DNA of 64,000 nucleotides from an uncultured Alistipes sp. (GCF_910580175.1 NZ_CAJTXD010000002.1:248001-312000); one strand, 5' to 3'. Positions 48,241 to 57,528 are shown, counted from the stretch's first letter. Translations and numbers: made by a program. The notes: generated from the letters alone by a model not told the origin.

Positions 48241-49239
48241 ATGGATTTCGTTACCAATGAAAAATTGACGATCGTCGGCGCAGCCGGTATGATCGGTTCC
48301 AACATGGCCCAGACTGCCTTGATGATGCGTCTGACGCCCAACATCTGCCTCTACGACCCTTTCGCTCCGGCGTTGGAGGGTGTGGTCGAGGAGTTGCGCC
48401 ATTGCGCGTTCGAGGGCGTGAACATCACTTGGACGTCGGACATCGGCGATGCACTCACGGGGGCTTCCTATGTCGTTTCGTCGGGCGGAGCCGCCCGCAA
48501 GGCCGGTATGACGCGCGAAGACCTCTTGAAGGGCAATGCCGAGATCGCCGCCCAGCTGGGCAAGGACCTCAAGATGTATTGTCCCGATGTCAAGCACGTG
48601 GTCATCATTTTCAATCCTGCCGATATCACGGGTCTCGTGGCCTTGATCCATGGCGGGTTGCATCCGTCGCAGGTGTCGACTCTCGCGGCGCTCGATTCCA
48701 CGCGTCTGCGCTCGGAGCTGGCCCTGTATTTCAAGATTTCGCCCGACGAAATCCGCAATTGCCGCACCTACGGCGGTCATGGCGAGCAGATGGCCGTTTT
48801 CGCCTCGACGACGCTCGTAGCCGGACGTCCGCTGTCGGAACTCATCGGTCATGAAATGCCCGAGGCCGACTGGCACGAGTTGCAGCGGCGGGTCATCCAG
48901 GGCGGCAAGCGCATCATCGAACTGCGCGGACGTTCGTCGTTCCAGAGTCCGGCCTACCTCTCGATCTGTATGATCGCGGCGGCCATGGGCGGCAAGCCGT
49001 TTACCTATCCGGCCGGCGTCTACGTGCATAACGACGAGTTCAAACATATCCTCATGGCCATGGAAACCTCCATCGGACCCGAGGGCGTCGAGTACAAGAA
49101 CGTGCAGGGCACGCCCGAGGAGCACGCCGCACTTGTCGAGAGCTACAAGCATCTTTGCAAGCTCCGCGACGAGGTAATCGCCATGGGCATCATTCCGCCC
49201 GTCGAGGAGTGGCATAAGGTCAATCCTTATTTGAAGTAA
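48241..49239 (+). CDS. mdh: Malate dehydrogenase
   Basis: This 332-aa Rossmann enzyme starts with LTIVGAAGMIGSNMAQTAL. It has catalytic-region blocks VKHVVIIFNPADITGL, ALDSTRLRSELAL and CRTYGGHGEQMAVF with the active-site histidine. It interconverts malate and oxaloacetate with NAD. The deletion-free length matches the Bacteroidetes-type enzymes. I start at the ATG at 48241, three codons inside the longest frame. Together with the fumarase it forms part of the reductive succinate branch. Confidence 0.92.
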   Translation: MDFVTNEKLTIVGAAGMIGSNMAQTALMMRLTPNICLYDPFAPALEGVVEELRHCAFEGVNITWTSDIGDALTGASYVVSSGGAARKAGMTREDLLKGNAEIAAQLGKDLKMYCPDVKHVVIIFNPADITGLVALIHGGLHPSQVSTLAALDSTRLRSELALYFKISPDEIRNCRTYGGHGEQMAVFASTTLVAGRPLSELIGHEMPEADWHELQRRVIQGGKRIIELRGRSSFQSPAYLSICMIAAAMGGKPFTYPAGVYVHNDEFKHILMAMETSIGPEGVEYKNVQGTPEEHAALVESYKHLCKLRDEVIAMGIIPPVEEWHKVNPYLK

Positions 49240-49299
49240 GGATTCGGTGCTGAAAAATCGTGCTTCGGGGTTTCGGGGCGCGATTTTTTCGTATATTTG

Positions 49300-49372
49300 A
49301 CTGCGCCCAAGATACTCGCGCTCGGCAAAATGCAAGCGAGCTTGCTTTTGCCCTCGCTTATTCGTATCTTTA
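49300..49372 (+). repeat. 73-bp promoter-carrying repeat, copy upstream of a hypothetical gene
   Basis: It begins directly after TATATTTG (49292-49299) and ends with TATCTTTA (49365-49372), 20 nt after TTG. The interior matches the copies at 1704-1850 and 43025-43097, including CTCGGCAAAATGCAAG. The distance between the flanking -10 boxes is again 73 bp. Confidence 0.78.
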
Positions 49373-49463
49373 AAAACTTTCTGCTCCTCCATTGCGTATT
49401 GACCGCCCTAATTAGATTTTGGTTGCTCTGTTTTTTGCTGTTTTTTATATGAAACTGTCAATT

Positions 49464-50180
49464 ATGAAACGATGGATATTGGTGTTCGTGGCGTCCGTGC
49501 TCTGCTGGGGTGCGGCCGACGCGGCGAAGCCCAAGAAGAAACAGCCCAGCATCGAAGAGCTGGAGCGCAGGCTGGAGACGCTCGATGCGGAGCAGGAGCG
49601 CTTGACTATGGAATTGAGCCGGAAAAAGTGGGCGTGTTACATGATTCTGGCAGAACGCGAGGGCCGGGTGGTCCGGCTTTCGGACTATCCGGGCGTGAAT
49701 TTGCAGGCCATTCGCGACAGCGTTCCGCAGATCGAAGCCTTGTATGAACATTATGCCGCGTGTTACAAGGCCTGGCAGGATGTCCTGCGCACAGCGCCCG
49801 AATACGAAAAGTTGCACAAGGAGTATCGATATGTGAAGGATCTGCCCAAGGAGAACCCCCGGGCCGTGGAAAACAAGATAGGCTACGATCGCATGTACGA
49901 CAGCCTGCGAACCCATAATCCGGAGTATCGTCTTGCGATAGCCGCTCGCGACAAGGCGCTTTTCGACCGCGATATGGCTGTGTTGCGCCATGTGGTGGAG
50001 TGGTATCGGCAGCAAGGCCGCGAGATGCCTGTGCAGTCGGTCATTTCGATGAAGCAGATGAATGCGATTCGCAACGAGTGGCCCGAAGTGGAGCGGATGG
50101 AGGCCGAATCGAGGGCTTTGCAGTCGGTACGCTACGCTCTTTTCAAGCAGATTCAGGAGGCACGCTACGGTTTGGAGTAG
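49464..50180 (+). CDS. Exported coiled-coil protein of unknown function
   Basis: This protein of about 238 aa has a signal peptide (RWILVFVASVLCWGAADA). A charged, helical body follows, containing SIEELERRLETLDAEQERLTMEL and further heptad-like stretches. I do not recognise the family. It has no transmembrane helix beyond the signal, so it is probably periplasmic. An ATG at 49449 is an alternative start. The promoter repeat lies upstream and a strong terminator downstream, so it is a single-gene unit. Confidence 0.7.
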   Translation: MKRWILVFVASVLCWGAADAAKPKKKQPSIEELERRLETLDAEQERLTMELSRKKWACYMILAEREGRVVRLSDYPGVNLQAIRDSVPQIEALYEHYAACYKAWQDVLRTAPEYEKLHKEYRYVKDLPKENPRAVENKIGYDRMYDSLRTHNPEYRLAIAARDKALFDRDMAVLRHVVEWYRQQGREMPVQSVISMKQMNAIRNEWPEVERMEAESRALQSVRYALFKQIQEARYGLE

Positions 50181-50203
50181 CCGGGAAAATCCGTATAAAT
50201 AGA

Positions 50204-50233
50204 GAAGCCGTCCCGATTTTTCGGGACGGCTTC
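50204..50233 (+). terminator. Hairpin terminator
   Basis: GAAGCCGTCCCGA and TCGGGACGGCTTC form a perfect 13-bp stem with loop TTTT, followed by GGTTTTG. It ends the hypothetical gene. Confidence 0.85.
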
Positions 50234-50243
50234 GGTTTTGATG

Positions 50244-50337
50244 CGGCAACCTGCGATTTCGGAAATTTGCGACTTCGGTAACCTGCGGTTTCGGCAACTT
50301 GTGACTTCGGAAATCTGCGGCTTCGGTAACGGCGGCG
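50244..50337. repeat. 16-bp tandem repeat, about five to six units
   Basis: Successive 16-nt units follow the pattern CGGnAAnnTGnGnnTT: CGGCAACCTGCGATTT, CGGAAATTTGCGACTT, CGGTAACCTGCGGTTT, CGGCAACTTGTGACTT and CGGAAATCTGCGGCTT, then a partial unit. It lies between a terminator and the 3' end of the META-domain gene, outside coding sequence. Confidence 0.85.
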
Positions 50338-50353
50338 TCAAGCCGTTGTTTTG

Positions 50354-50794
50354 TTATTTTTCGTCGGGTTCGGGGACTGCCTGCAAGACCGCCCGCAACT
50401 CGCCGTCGGCAAGCAGCAGGAGCATCGGCCCGTCCATGTCGTAGTGGGTCGTCGTTTCGAGCGCCCGGATGAACGCCTCTTCCTGGGGCAGATCGGGGCA
50501 GGTCATGCGTGTAGCGGCGATCGGGCCGAATTCGAGCGTGCGTTTCTTGTCCGTTGCATATTTGCCGCTCAGCCGGTTGCAGGCTCCCGTGCCGGTCAGT
50601 TCGTCGGCTGCCGCGAGCCGGAGGGTAAAGTGCCCGTTTTGCGGGCGGATGCTCCGGCCGCCGAGTTGGACGAGCTGCCACGTTGTGCCGACCAGCGGCC
50701 GGCGGGTCTTTTTCTGGTAGGAGCGGCAAGGGCAGCAGCCGGTCGCCAGCAAGGCGATGGCGATCGCCATTGTTATTTTTGCAAAGGTTTTCAT
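50354..50794 (-). CDS. META-domain lipoprotein (HslJ-like)
   Basis: This 146-aa protein has a lipoprotein signal (AIALLATGCCPC, cysteine at about 18). The META domain follows: LVGTTWQLVQLGGRSI, FTLRLAAADELTGTGACNRLSGKYA and ATRMTCPDLPQEEAFIRALE. META/HslJ proteins occur in the envelope and have been linked to stress and novobiocin resistance in E. coli. The role here is unknown. Its -10 box is back to back with that of ridA. Confidence 0.85.
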   Translation of the reverse strand: MKTFAKITMAIAIALLATGCCPCRSYQKKTRRPLVGTTWQLVQLGGRSIRPQNGHFTLRLAAADELTGTGACNRLSGKYATDKKRTLEFGPIAATRMTCPDLPQEEAFIRALETTTHYDMDGPMLLLLADGELRAVLQAVPEPDEK

Positions 50795-50817
50795 CTTTTC
50801 TGTCGGTTGTTCGGCTG

Positions 50818-50845
50818 CAAATATAGAGAATAAATCGTATCTTTG
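50818..50845. promoter_or_regulatory. Divergent -10 boxes for the META gene and ridA
   Basis: TATATTTG on the minus strand (complement of 50818-50825) points to the META gene. TATCTTTG on the plus strand (50838-50845) points to ridA. They are separated by 12 bp. Clear TTG -33 elements are not visible for either. Confidence 0.5.
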
Positions 50846-50936
50846 TTTCGGAGCGCGGCATGAGAGCGTTCCGCAAAGCATTTATGGTATCCGGGAGTGC
50901 GGCCCGTAACGCGTATTCCCTCAAAACGAAATTCCT

Positions 50937-51311
50937 ATGAAAAAGATCATTGCTTCGCCTCTGGCTCCCCAAGCCGTGGGGCCTTATTCGCAGGCTGTCG
51001 AGGCCGGCGGCGCACTCTATGTTTCGGGCCAACTGCCCATCGACGGTGCCACCGGCAAGATGGCCGAGGGCATCGAAGCCCAGACGCGGCAGTCATTGAC
51101 GAATCTGGGCCATATCCTCGCCGAAGCGGGCTACGGGTTCAACAATGTAGTGAAGACCACCGTCTTGTTGCAACATATCTCCGACTTTGCGGCCATGAAT
51201 GCCGTCTATGCCGAATTTTTTACCTCGCAAATGCCTGCCCGCATCTGCTTCGAAGTCGCCGCGCTCCCGATGGGCGCCCTGGTCGAAATCGACGCCGTGG
51301 CGGCAAAGTAA
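50937..51311 (+). CDS. ridA: RidA-family enamine/imine deaminase
   Basis: This 124-aa protein matches RidA: APQAVGPYSQAVEAGGALYVSGQLPIDG, TNLGHILAEAGYGFNNVVKTTVLL, MNAVYAEFF and PARICFEVAALPMGALVEIDAVA with the conserved arginine. RidA hydrolyses reactive 2-aminoacrylate made by PLP enzymes acting on serine or threonine. It could protect against by-products of amino-acid catabolism in this cell. Confidence 0.95.
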   Translation: MKKIIASPLAPQAVGPYSQAVEAGGALYVSGQLPIDGATGKMAEGIEAQTRQSLTNLGHILAEAGYGFNNVVKTTVLLQHISDFAAMNAVYAEFFTSQMPARICFEVAALPMGALVEIDAVAAK

Positions 51312-51693
51312 AACGACGGAAAAGTTGTATCCGTTGGTGTCGCGGGACGAGTGTTGAAAAACAGAAGGTCGCCGACCCGGCACAGGTTCGCACTCCTGTC
51401 GTTCGTGGTCGGGCGAATGGGTCGCAACGCCGCGCTGGCCGAATAATTACGAAAGCAAGGCGGAGATTGTAAAAACGGTTCCGGTCGTTCGCATTGAATA
51501 AATACATGTTGTTGAAATAGCCGGGTGCGGTGTGTTTCAGTTACTTGAAGCGCACTGCACCTTTTTGTAGATAATTTGTGTATAATTCGCGCCGCGATTG
51601 TTGGGATATTTGCCCGGAATGCGCCATCTTTGCAAAACCGTCCCCGTCGCAGGGACTTCCGAAAGGAACAATCAAAAAAGGTATCGATATATT
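51312..51693 (+). other. Intergenic region with candidate nrdJ promoter
   Basis: I see no gene in these 382 bp. A candidate promoter is TTG (51601-51603), 21 nt and CATCTTTG (51625-51632), one mismatch from consensus, 61 nt ahead of nrdJ. No cobalamin riboswitch is visible, in contrast to some B12-independent reductase genes. Confidence 0.4.
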
Positions 51694-54246
51694 ATGGCAA
51701 AAGTTTCCAATCCGCCTGCTCCGCAGAAGGTCGACTACAACGACGCCGTGGCCGAATCGAAGGTCTACTTCGACGGCGACGAACTTGCCGCTACGGTGTG
51801 GGTCAGCAAATATGCCCTCAAGGATTCGTTCGGCAACATTTACGAGAAGTCGCCGCGGCAGATGCACGAGCGCATCGCCCGGGAGATCGCGCGGATCGAG
51901 AAAAAGTATCCCGATCCCATGTCGGCCGACGAAGTGTTCGCCTTGCTCGACCACTTCCGTTATGTCATTCCGCAGGGCGGCCCCATGACCGGTATCGGCA
52001 ACGATTTCCAGGTCGCCTCGCTTTCCAATTGTTTCGTCATCGGGCACAAGAACCCCGCCGATTCCTATGGCGGCATCTTCCGCATGGACGAGGAGCAGGT
52101 GCAGCTCATGAAGCGGCGCGGCGGCGTGGGGCACGACCTCTCGCACATCCGCCCCACGGGCAGCCCCGTGCTCAACTCGGCCCTCACATCGACCGGTATC
52201 GTGCCTTTCATGGAGCGTTATTCCAATTCTACGCGCGAGGTGGCGCAGGACGGCCGGCGCGGTGCTCTGATGCTTTCATTGTCGATCAAGCATCCCGATG
52301 CCGAGCGGTTCATCGACGCGAAGGTCGACACCGGCAAAGTTACCGGCGCCAACGTCTCGATCAAGATCGACGACGAGTTCATGCGTGCCGCCGTCGCCGG
52401 CAAGAAGTACCGGCAGCAGTTCCCCATCGGTTCCGACAAGCCCAAGTACGAGCAGCAGATCGACGCCCGGAAGTTGTGGGAGAAGATCATCCACAATGCT
52501 TGGAAGTCGGCCGAACCGGGCGTGTTGTTCTGGGATACGATCATCCGCGAGAGCATCCCCGATTGCTATGCCGACGAGGGTTTCGTCACGGTTTCGACCA
52601 ATCCGTGCGGCGAAATTCCCTTGTGTCCCTACGATTCGTGCCGTTTGCTGGCGCTCAATTTGTTGTCCTATGTCGACGATCCTTTTACCAAGCAGGCCAA
52701 GTTCAACTTCGCCAAGTTCAAGGAGCACGTAGCCAAGGCAATGCGCATGATGGACGACATCATCGACCTGGAGTTGGAGAAGGTCGAGCTGATCATCGAG
52801 AAGATCGCCGCCGACCCCGAGGACGAGGACGTGCGCCGCGTCGAGTTGGATTTGTGGAAAAAGATCCGGACGATGGCCCTCAAGGGGCGTCGCACAGGCC
52901 TGGGCATCACGGCCGAGGGCGACATGCTCGCCGCCTTGGGATTGCGCTACGGTTCCGATGAGGCCATCGCTTTCGCTGTCGAGGTGCAGAAGACCTTGGC
53001 CATCGAGGCTTACCGCGCGTCGGTCAAGATGGCCGGCGAGCGCGGCGCTTTCGCCGTCTACGACGCTGCCAAGGAGAAGAACAACCCCATGATCGAGCGC
53101 ATCCGCGAGGCCGATCCCGAACTCTACGCCGAGATGGTCGGGAAGGGGCGCCGCAACATCGCCATGCTGACCATTGCGCCTACGGGCACTACGTCGCTCA
53201 TGTCGCAGACCACGTCGGGCATCGAGCCGGTTTTCCGCACCGTCTACAAGCGGCGGCGCAAGATCAATCCTTCGGATCACGATACGCATGTCGATTTCGA
53301 GGACGAGACCGGCGAAAAGTTCCAGGAGTACAACGTCTACCACCATAATTTCGTCAAGTGGCTCGAAGCCAACGGTTACGACACCTCCCGGCTCGCTTCG
53401 ATCTCCGACGACGAGTTGCAGCGGTGGGTCGAGGCGTCGCCCTACCACAAGGCCACGGCCAACGACATCGACTGGGTGGCCAAGGTCAAGATGCAGGGTG
53501 CCATCCAGAAGTGGGTCGACCATTCGATCTCCGTCACGGTCAACCTGCCCAACAACGTCTCGGAGGAGTTGGTCGCCGATGTTTATCGTACGGCTTGGGA
53601 GTGCGGTTGCAAGGGTGTGACGGTCTATCGCGACGGCTGCCGCGAGGGCGTGTTGATCGAGAAGGGCGCCAAGTCCAAGCGCAAATGCGAGGAGCATCCC
53701 GGGCAGGCGCCCAAGCGTCCCAAGTCGATTCCGGCCGACATCGTGCGGTTCAAGAACGGTTCGGAGGACTGGATCGCTTTCGTCGGGTTGCAGGACGGTC
53801 GCCCCTACGAGGTCTTTACCGGCAAGATCGAGGAGGACGCCATGTATATTCCCCGCAAGATTACCAAGGGTTTCATCATCAAGGTGCGCGAGGAGGACGG
53901 CACGAAGCGTTACGACTTTCAGTATAAGGATCGCTACGGGTATACGAATACTATCGGCGGCATTTCGCGTCTGTTCAACGAGGAGTTCTGGAACTATGCC
54001 AAACTCATCTCCGGCGTTCTGCGCCACGGCATGCCCATCGAGAAAACCGTGTCGCTCATCGAGTCGCTGCATCTCGACAGCGAGTCGATCAACACCTGGA
54101 AGACGGGCGTTTGCCGCGCCATCAAGCGTTATATTGCCGACGGCACCAAGTCCAAAGGCAAGTGTCCCTCGTGCGGACAGGAGAACATGGCCTACCAGAA
54201 CGGTTGCCTTACCTGCATGTCGTGCGGCTATTCCAAGTGCGGTTGA
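51694..54246 (+). CDS. nrdJ: Adenosylcobalamin-dependent (class II) ribonucleotide reductase
   Basis: This 850-aa enzyme has the reductase barrel with LSNCFVIGHKNPADSYGGIF (active-site cysteine) and GRRGALMLSLSIKHPD. STNPCGEIPLCPYDSC carries the radical cysteine, and APTGTTSLMSQTTSGIEP is the glycine-rich loop. The C-terminal zinc-ribbon (CPSCGQENMAYQNGCLTCMSCGYSKC) supplies reducing cysteines. Class II enzymes generate the radical from AdoCbl and need no oxygen. This makes B12 uptake by the btu operon in the same window important for DNA synthesis. Confidence 0.96.
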   Translation: MAKVSNPPAPQKVDYNDAVAESKVYFDGDELAATVWVSKYALKDSFGNIYEKSPRQMHERIAREIARIEKKYPDPMSADEVFALLDHFRYVIPQGGPMTGIGNDFQVASLSNCFVIGHKNPADSYGGIFRMDEEQVQLMKRRGGVGHDLSHIRPTGSPVLNSALTSTGIVPFMERYSNSTREVAQDGRRGALMLSLSIKHPDAERFIDAKVDTGKVTGANVSIKIDDEFMRAAVAGKKYRQQFPIGSDKPKYEQQIDARKLWEKIIHNAWKSAEPGVLFWDTIIRESIPDCYADEGFVTVSTNPCGEIPLCPYDSCRLLALNLLSYVDDPFTKQAKFNFAKFKEHVAKAMRMMDDIIDLELEKVELIIEKIAADPEDEDVRRVELDLWKKIRTMALKGRRTGLGITAEGDMLAALGLRYGSDEAIAFAVEVQKTLAIEAYRASVKMAGERGAFAVYDAAKEKNNPMIERIREADPELYAEMVGKGRRNIAMLTIAPTGTTSLMSQTTSGIEPVFRTVYKRRRKINPSDHDTHVDFEDETGEKFQEYNVYHHNFVKWLEANGYDTSRLASISDDELQRWVEASPYHKATANDIDWVAKVKMQGAIQKWVDHSISVTVNLPNNVSEELVADVYRTAWECGCKGVTVYRDGCREGVLIEKGAKSKRKCEEHPGQAPKRPKSIPADIVRFKNGSEDWIAFVGLQDGRPYEVFTGKIEEDAMYIPRKITKGFIIKVREEDGTKRYDFQYKDRYGYTNTIGGISRLFNEEFWNYAKLISGVLRHGMPIEKTVSLIESLHLDSESINTWKTGVCRAIKRYIADGTKSKGKCPSCGQENMAYQNGCLTCMSCGYSKCG

Positions 54247-54420
54247 TGAACCGTCCGGCCCGGTACGAAAAGGCCGGAAAGTGCAATTGAAGTTCTCTTT
54301 TTCAGAAGATTCGCCCCTGCTGCAAACGGATGCGGCAGGGGTAAATTTTGGTGCTTCGGTGTGCGACGTGCGTTTTGCGCGGGGACGCTGGGCGATCTTC
54401 GTGCAAAAAGGGGTGGGTTT

Positions 54421-54711
54421 TTATCTGATGATTACCGCATTGACGATCCGCACGCCCGAGCGGCGGTTGATTTCGTCGCGCAGCGCATCGCGCTGGTAGA
54501 AAAGCTCCGTGCGCAGGACGCCCGATTGGATACGCACATGCAGGATGTGTCTTTCCAGCCGCAGGTCGGTCGTCAGGTCTGCGGCCCGGTCGCCGACGAT
54601 GGCCCGCCACGTCTCGGGCAGTTTGCCCTCGGCTACTTTGGCGGCGATGTGGGGACGGCGGAAAAATTCGTCCAGCAGGTCGCCCATCAGCATGGTTTTC
54701 GTGCGTCTCAT
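54421..54711 (-). CDS. DUF721 (DciA-like) protein
   Basis: This 96-aa protein has the DUF721 pattern: LLDEFFRRPHIAAKVAEGKLPETWRAIVG, then ERHILHVRIQSGVLRTELFYQRDAL and IVNAVIIR at the end. DciA, the founding member, loads the replicative helicase in many bacteria. The short Bacteroidetes proteins are related but untested. It sits next to recF, a common arrangement near replication genes. Confidence 0.85.
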   Translation of the reverse strand: MRRTKTMLMGDLLDEFFRRPHIAAKVAEGKLPETWRAIVGDRAADLTTDLRLERHILHVRIQSGVLRTELFYQRDALRDEINRRSGVRIVNAVIIR

Positions 54712-54831
54712 CGGGGGTAGGAAAGAGTCGGAGAATATTCAGAGGAATCGAAAAGATACGGAGCGATTCAATGCGATCCGGATGGATTCGAATGATTCAG
54801 TAAGTTAGAGGATTTGAGGGCGCAAGGCGAT

Positions 54832-56085
54832 TCAGCGGGTTCGAGGGGGTATGCCCGGATTGCCGGATTCGTTCGGGTTGTCTGGGTTGTTCGGATTATC
54901 CGGTTCGTTCGGTTCGACGGGTTCGTTTAGTTTATTTGATTCGTCGGATTCTTCTGGTTCGTTCTGTCCCATATCTTTTGCGTTCGCCGTGTCGTTGGCC
55001 GGATGCACTTCGCCGGCTTCGACCCGGAACAGTGCGTATTCGCCTCCGGCCTTGTCGAGGATCGCTTTCAGACGCGTGGGGTTGCAGTCGGTAATGAAGA
55101 TCTGGCCGAAAGCTTCATTTGCTACCAGGCGGATCAGCTGTTCCACGCGCCCGGCATCCAGTTTGTCGAACAAGTCGTCCAGAAGCAGGAGCGGTTTTTC
55201 GCCGCACGCTTCCGCCACAATGGCGTATTGCGCCAGTTTCAGTGCGATCAAAAACGATTTTTGTTGTCCCTGCGAGCCATATTTGCGCAGAGGATAGCCT
55301 CCGATCCGGAGCGTGAGGTCGTCGCGATGGATGCCCGAGGTGGTAAATTCGTTTGCCAGGTCTTTCTGTCGGGCGGCCAGCAGCACCTCGTCGAACCGGC
55401 GTTCGTTCAACTCCGACTTGTAGTGCAGTTCCACTTGCTCGCGGTCGCCCGAGAGGGTGCGGTAATATTCCGCCACGACGGGTTGCAGCCGTTCGACGAA
55501 TGCCTGCCGTGCGGCATGGATTTTCGTGCCGTGTTCGGCGAGCTGGCGGTCGTAGATCGAGAGCATCGTCTCGTCGGGCCGCATCTTCAGCAGCCGGTTG
55601 CGCTCGCCCAGCACAGCGTTGTAGCGCATCACGGAGCCGAGGTAGGCGCGGTCGAGCTGCGCGATGCAGGCGTTCAGGTAGCGGCGCCGTTCGTCGGCCG
55701 CATCGCTGATCAGGGCGCTGTCCGCCGGCGACACGATCACTGCGGGCACCAGCCCCACATGGTCGGCCAGGCGGTCGTATTCCTTGCCGTTGCGTTTGAG
55801 TACCTTCCCGGCCTTGCGCGAAAACGAACAGACGACCTGCTCGGCCTTCTCCGCATCGGAGCGGTAGAGACCTTCGATCATGAAGAAATCCGTGCCGTGG
55901 AGGATGCTTTGCGTGTCGGTCATGGGCAGCGACGACTTGCACATCGAAAGATAGTACACTGCGTCGATGACGTTGGTCTTGCCTGTGCCGTTGTCGCCCA
56001 CCAGACAATTCACGCCCGGACAGAAGGTCAGCTCCTGGCGGGCGATGTTTTTGAAATTGAGCAGCGATAGTTTTTTCAGGCGCAT
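54832..56085 (-). CDS. recF: RecF with an acidic/asparagine-rich C-terminal tail
   Basis: This 417-aa SMC-like ATPase has LKKLSLLNFKNIARQELTF, Walker A GDNGTGKTNVIDAVYYLS, a signature YGSQGQQKSFLIALKLAQ, and Walker B LLLLDDLFDKLD. It loads RecA at gaps with RecO and RecR. The family is about 360-370 aa. Here about 50 extra residues (from AKDMGQNEPEESDES) are rich in N, P, E and D, and come from degenerate repeats at about 54850-54970. The long upstream frame is not used because MRLKKLSLLNF is the canonical start. Confidence 0.95.
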   Translation of the reverse strand: MRLKKLSLLNFKNIARQELTFCPGVNCLVGDNGTGKTNVIDAVYYLSMCKSSLPMTDTQSILHGTDFFMIEGLYRSDAEKAEQVVCSFSRKAGKVLKRNGKEYDRLADHVGLVPAVIVSPADSALISDAADERRRYLNACIAQLDRAYLGSVMRYNAVLGERNRLLKMRPDETMLSIYDRQLAEHGTKIHAARQAFVERLQPVVAEYYRTLSGDREQVELHYKSELNERRFDEVLLAARQKDLANEFTTSGIHRDDLTLRIGGYPLRKYGSQGQQKSFLIALKLAQYAIVAEACGEKPLLLLDDLFDKLDAGRVEQLIRLVANEAFGQIFITDCNPTRLKAILDKAGGEYALFRVEAGEVHPANDTANAKDMGQNEPEESDESNKLNEPVEPNEPDNPNNPDNPNESGNPGIPPRTR

Positions 56086-56138
56086 GGGCGGATGCGATGT
56101 TTCGCGATGCGAAGTTACAAAAAATCCCCGATACGGCA

Positions 56139-56168
56139 TTGTACATTGTGAATAGTTTTGTATCTTTG
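56139..56168 (+). promoter_or_regulatory. Promoter of the TPR protein-ribH operon
   Basis: TTG (56139-56141), 19 nt and TATCTTTG (56161-56168) match the consensus. The predicted leader is about 130 nt, and I see no FMN riboswitch in it. Confidence 0.7.
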
Positions 56169-56303
56169 CGACGATCGGCCGGGTTCCGGCCGTCGCTCGG
56201 ACAGACGGCGCCTCGGCAGGGTCGGACGTGATTTTCTGCATGAGGGTTCGCGCTGTCTTCGTCGCTTTTTTACGCATTATATTAATTAAACATTTTTTTC
56301 GAT

Positions 56304-56987
56304 ATGGCAAATCAGCAAGCAGCCGGGCAGGAATCCCTCGGCCAAGCAATGAACAAAACCGAGTTGTTTCTGGAGAGGAACGGCCGCACGATGTCGTACG
56401 TGATTCTTGCCTTGTTTCTTCTCGCCGCGCTGATCTATGGTTATCGGGCGATGATCGTCGCTCCGCGCGCCGAGAAGGCTGCCGCGATGATCGCTCAGGC
56501 GCAGAGCCGTTTCGAGAGCGAAACGCCCGATTACGAATTGTCGCTCTTGGGCGACGCCAACGGTGCCGGATTCCTGGAAGTCATCGAGCAGTTCGGCGGC
56601 ACGCCCTCGGGCAACCTCGCCAAGCATTATGCCGGCATCTGTTACCTGCGGACGGGCGATCTGGAGAATGCTGCCGCCTATCTGGCCAAGTTCTCGCCCG
56701 TTTCGGGGATTCCCGGGGCGATTATCAATGCCCAGAACTTCGGTTTGCAGGGCGATGTGGCCGTCGAGCAGCAGGATTATGCCAAGGCCGTGAAGTTCTA
56801 CAACAAGGCTGTGAAGGCTTCCGACAACAACTTGACTGCCCCGATGTATTTGCGCAAGGCGGCTCTTGCCGAGCAAGCGTTGGGCCATGCGGCCCAGGCT
56901 GCGGCTCTGCTGGAGCAGTTGTTGGCTTCCTATCCCATGTCGATGGAAGCCCGCGAGGCCGAGAAGTTGTTGGGCGGCGTAAATTGA
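56304..56987 (+). CDS. Membrane-anchored TPR protein
   Basis: This 227-aa protein has one N-terminal membrane helix (about residues 32-52, YVILALFLLAALIYGYRAM). A periplasmic TPR domain follows (LAKHYAGICYLRTGDLENAAAYLAKF, FGLQGDVAVEQQDYAKAVKFYNKAVK, PMYLRKAALAEQAL). The layout resembles YfgM-type proteins that assist exported proteins. Its role here is not defined. It is followed 10 nt later by ribH. Confidence 0.8.
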   Translation: MANQQAAGQESLGQAMNKTELFLERNGRTMSYVILALFLLAALIYGYRAMIVAPRAEKAAAMIAQAQSRFESETPDYELSLLGDANGAGFLEVIEQFGGTPSGNLAKHYAGICYLRTGDLENAAAYLAKFSPVSGIPGAIINAQNFGLQGDVAVEQQDYAKAVKFYNKAVKASDNNLTAPMYLRKAALAEQALGHAAQAAALLEQLLASYPMSMEAREAEKLLGGVN

Positions 56988-56997
56988 CCTGTCGACG

Positions 56998-57528
56998 ATG
57001 GCAACCCGCAATCATAATCTTTCGAGGTTCGACGCTCCGCTGCCGTCGGCGGCCGATATGAGTTTCGGCATCGTCGTGGCCGAGTGGAACCGCGAGGTGA
57101 CGGAAGCCTTGTTGGAGGGCGCCGTGCGCACCCTGCGTGCTGCCGGTTGCTCCGATCTGAATATTCAGATCAAGTATGTGCCCGGCACATTCGAACTGGC
57201 GCTCGGCGCGCAGTTCTTCGCCGAATATACGGATGTCGACGCTGTGATCGCTTTGGGCTGCGTCGTTCGGGGCGACACGCCGCATTTCGATTACGTATGC
57301 CAGGGTGTGACCCAGGGTATCACGCAGTTGCAGTTGCAGTGGAACATTCCCATCGCTTTCGGCGTCTTGACGGTCGAGGATATGCAACAGGCGCTCGACC
57401 GCTGCGGCGGGCGCTTGGGCAACAAGGGCGACGAAGCGGCGGCGGCGGCCATCAACATGGTAAAGTTGCAGATCGACATGGATGCTGCGTCGCCTGACAG
57501 GGAACCTGATAGACGGAACATCAATTAA
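56998..57528 (+). CDS. ribH: 6,7-dimethyl-8-ribityllumazine synthase
   Basis: This 176-aa protein has GIVVAEWNREVTEALLEGAVRTL, VPGTFELALGAQFFAE, ALGCVVRGDTPHFDYVC with the catalytic histidine, and IPIAFGVLTVEDMQQALDR. It condenses ribityl-aminouracil with dihydroxybutanone phosphate, the penultimate step of riboflavin synthesis. It assembles as a capsid-like or pentameric complex in the family. Confidence 0.96.
   Translation: MATRNHNLSRFDAPLPSAADMSFGIVVAEWNREVTEALLEGAVRTLRAAGCSDLNIQIKYVPGTFELALGAQFFAEYTDVDAVIALGCVVRGDTPHFDYVCQGVTQGITQLQLQWNIPIAFGVLTVEDMQQALDRCGGRLGNKGDEAAAAAINMVKLQIDMDAASPDREPDRRNIN

Noticed and set aside
47272..49392. 706-aa minus-strand ORF
   Set aside because: It covers recR and mdh on the plus strand, both with clear family motifs, and begins inside the promoter repeat.
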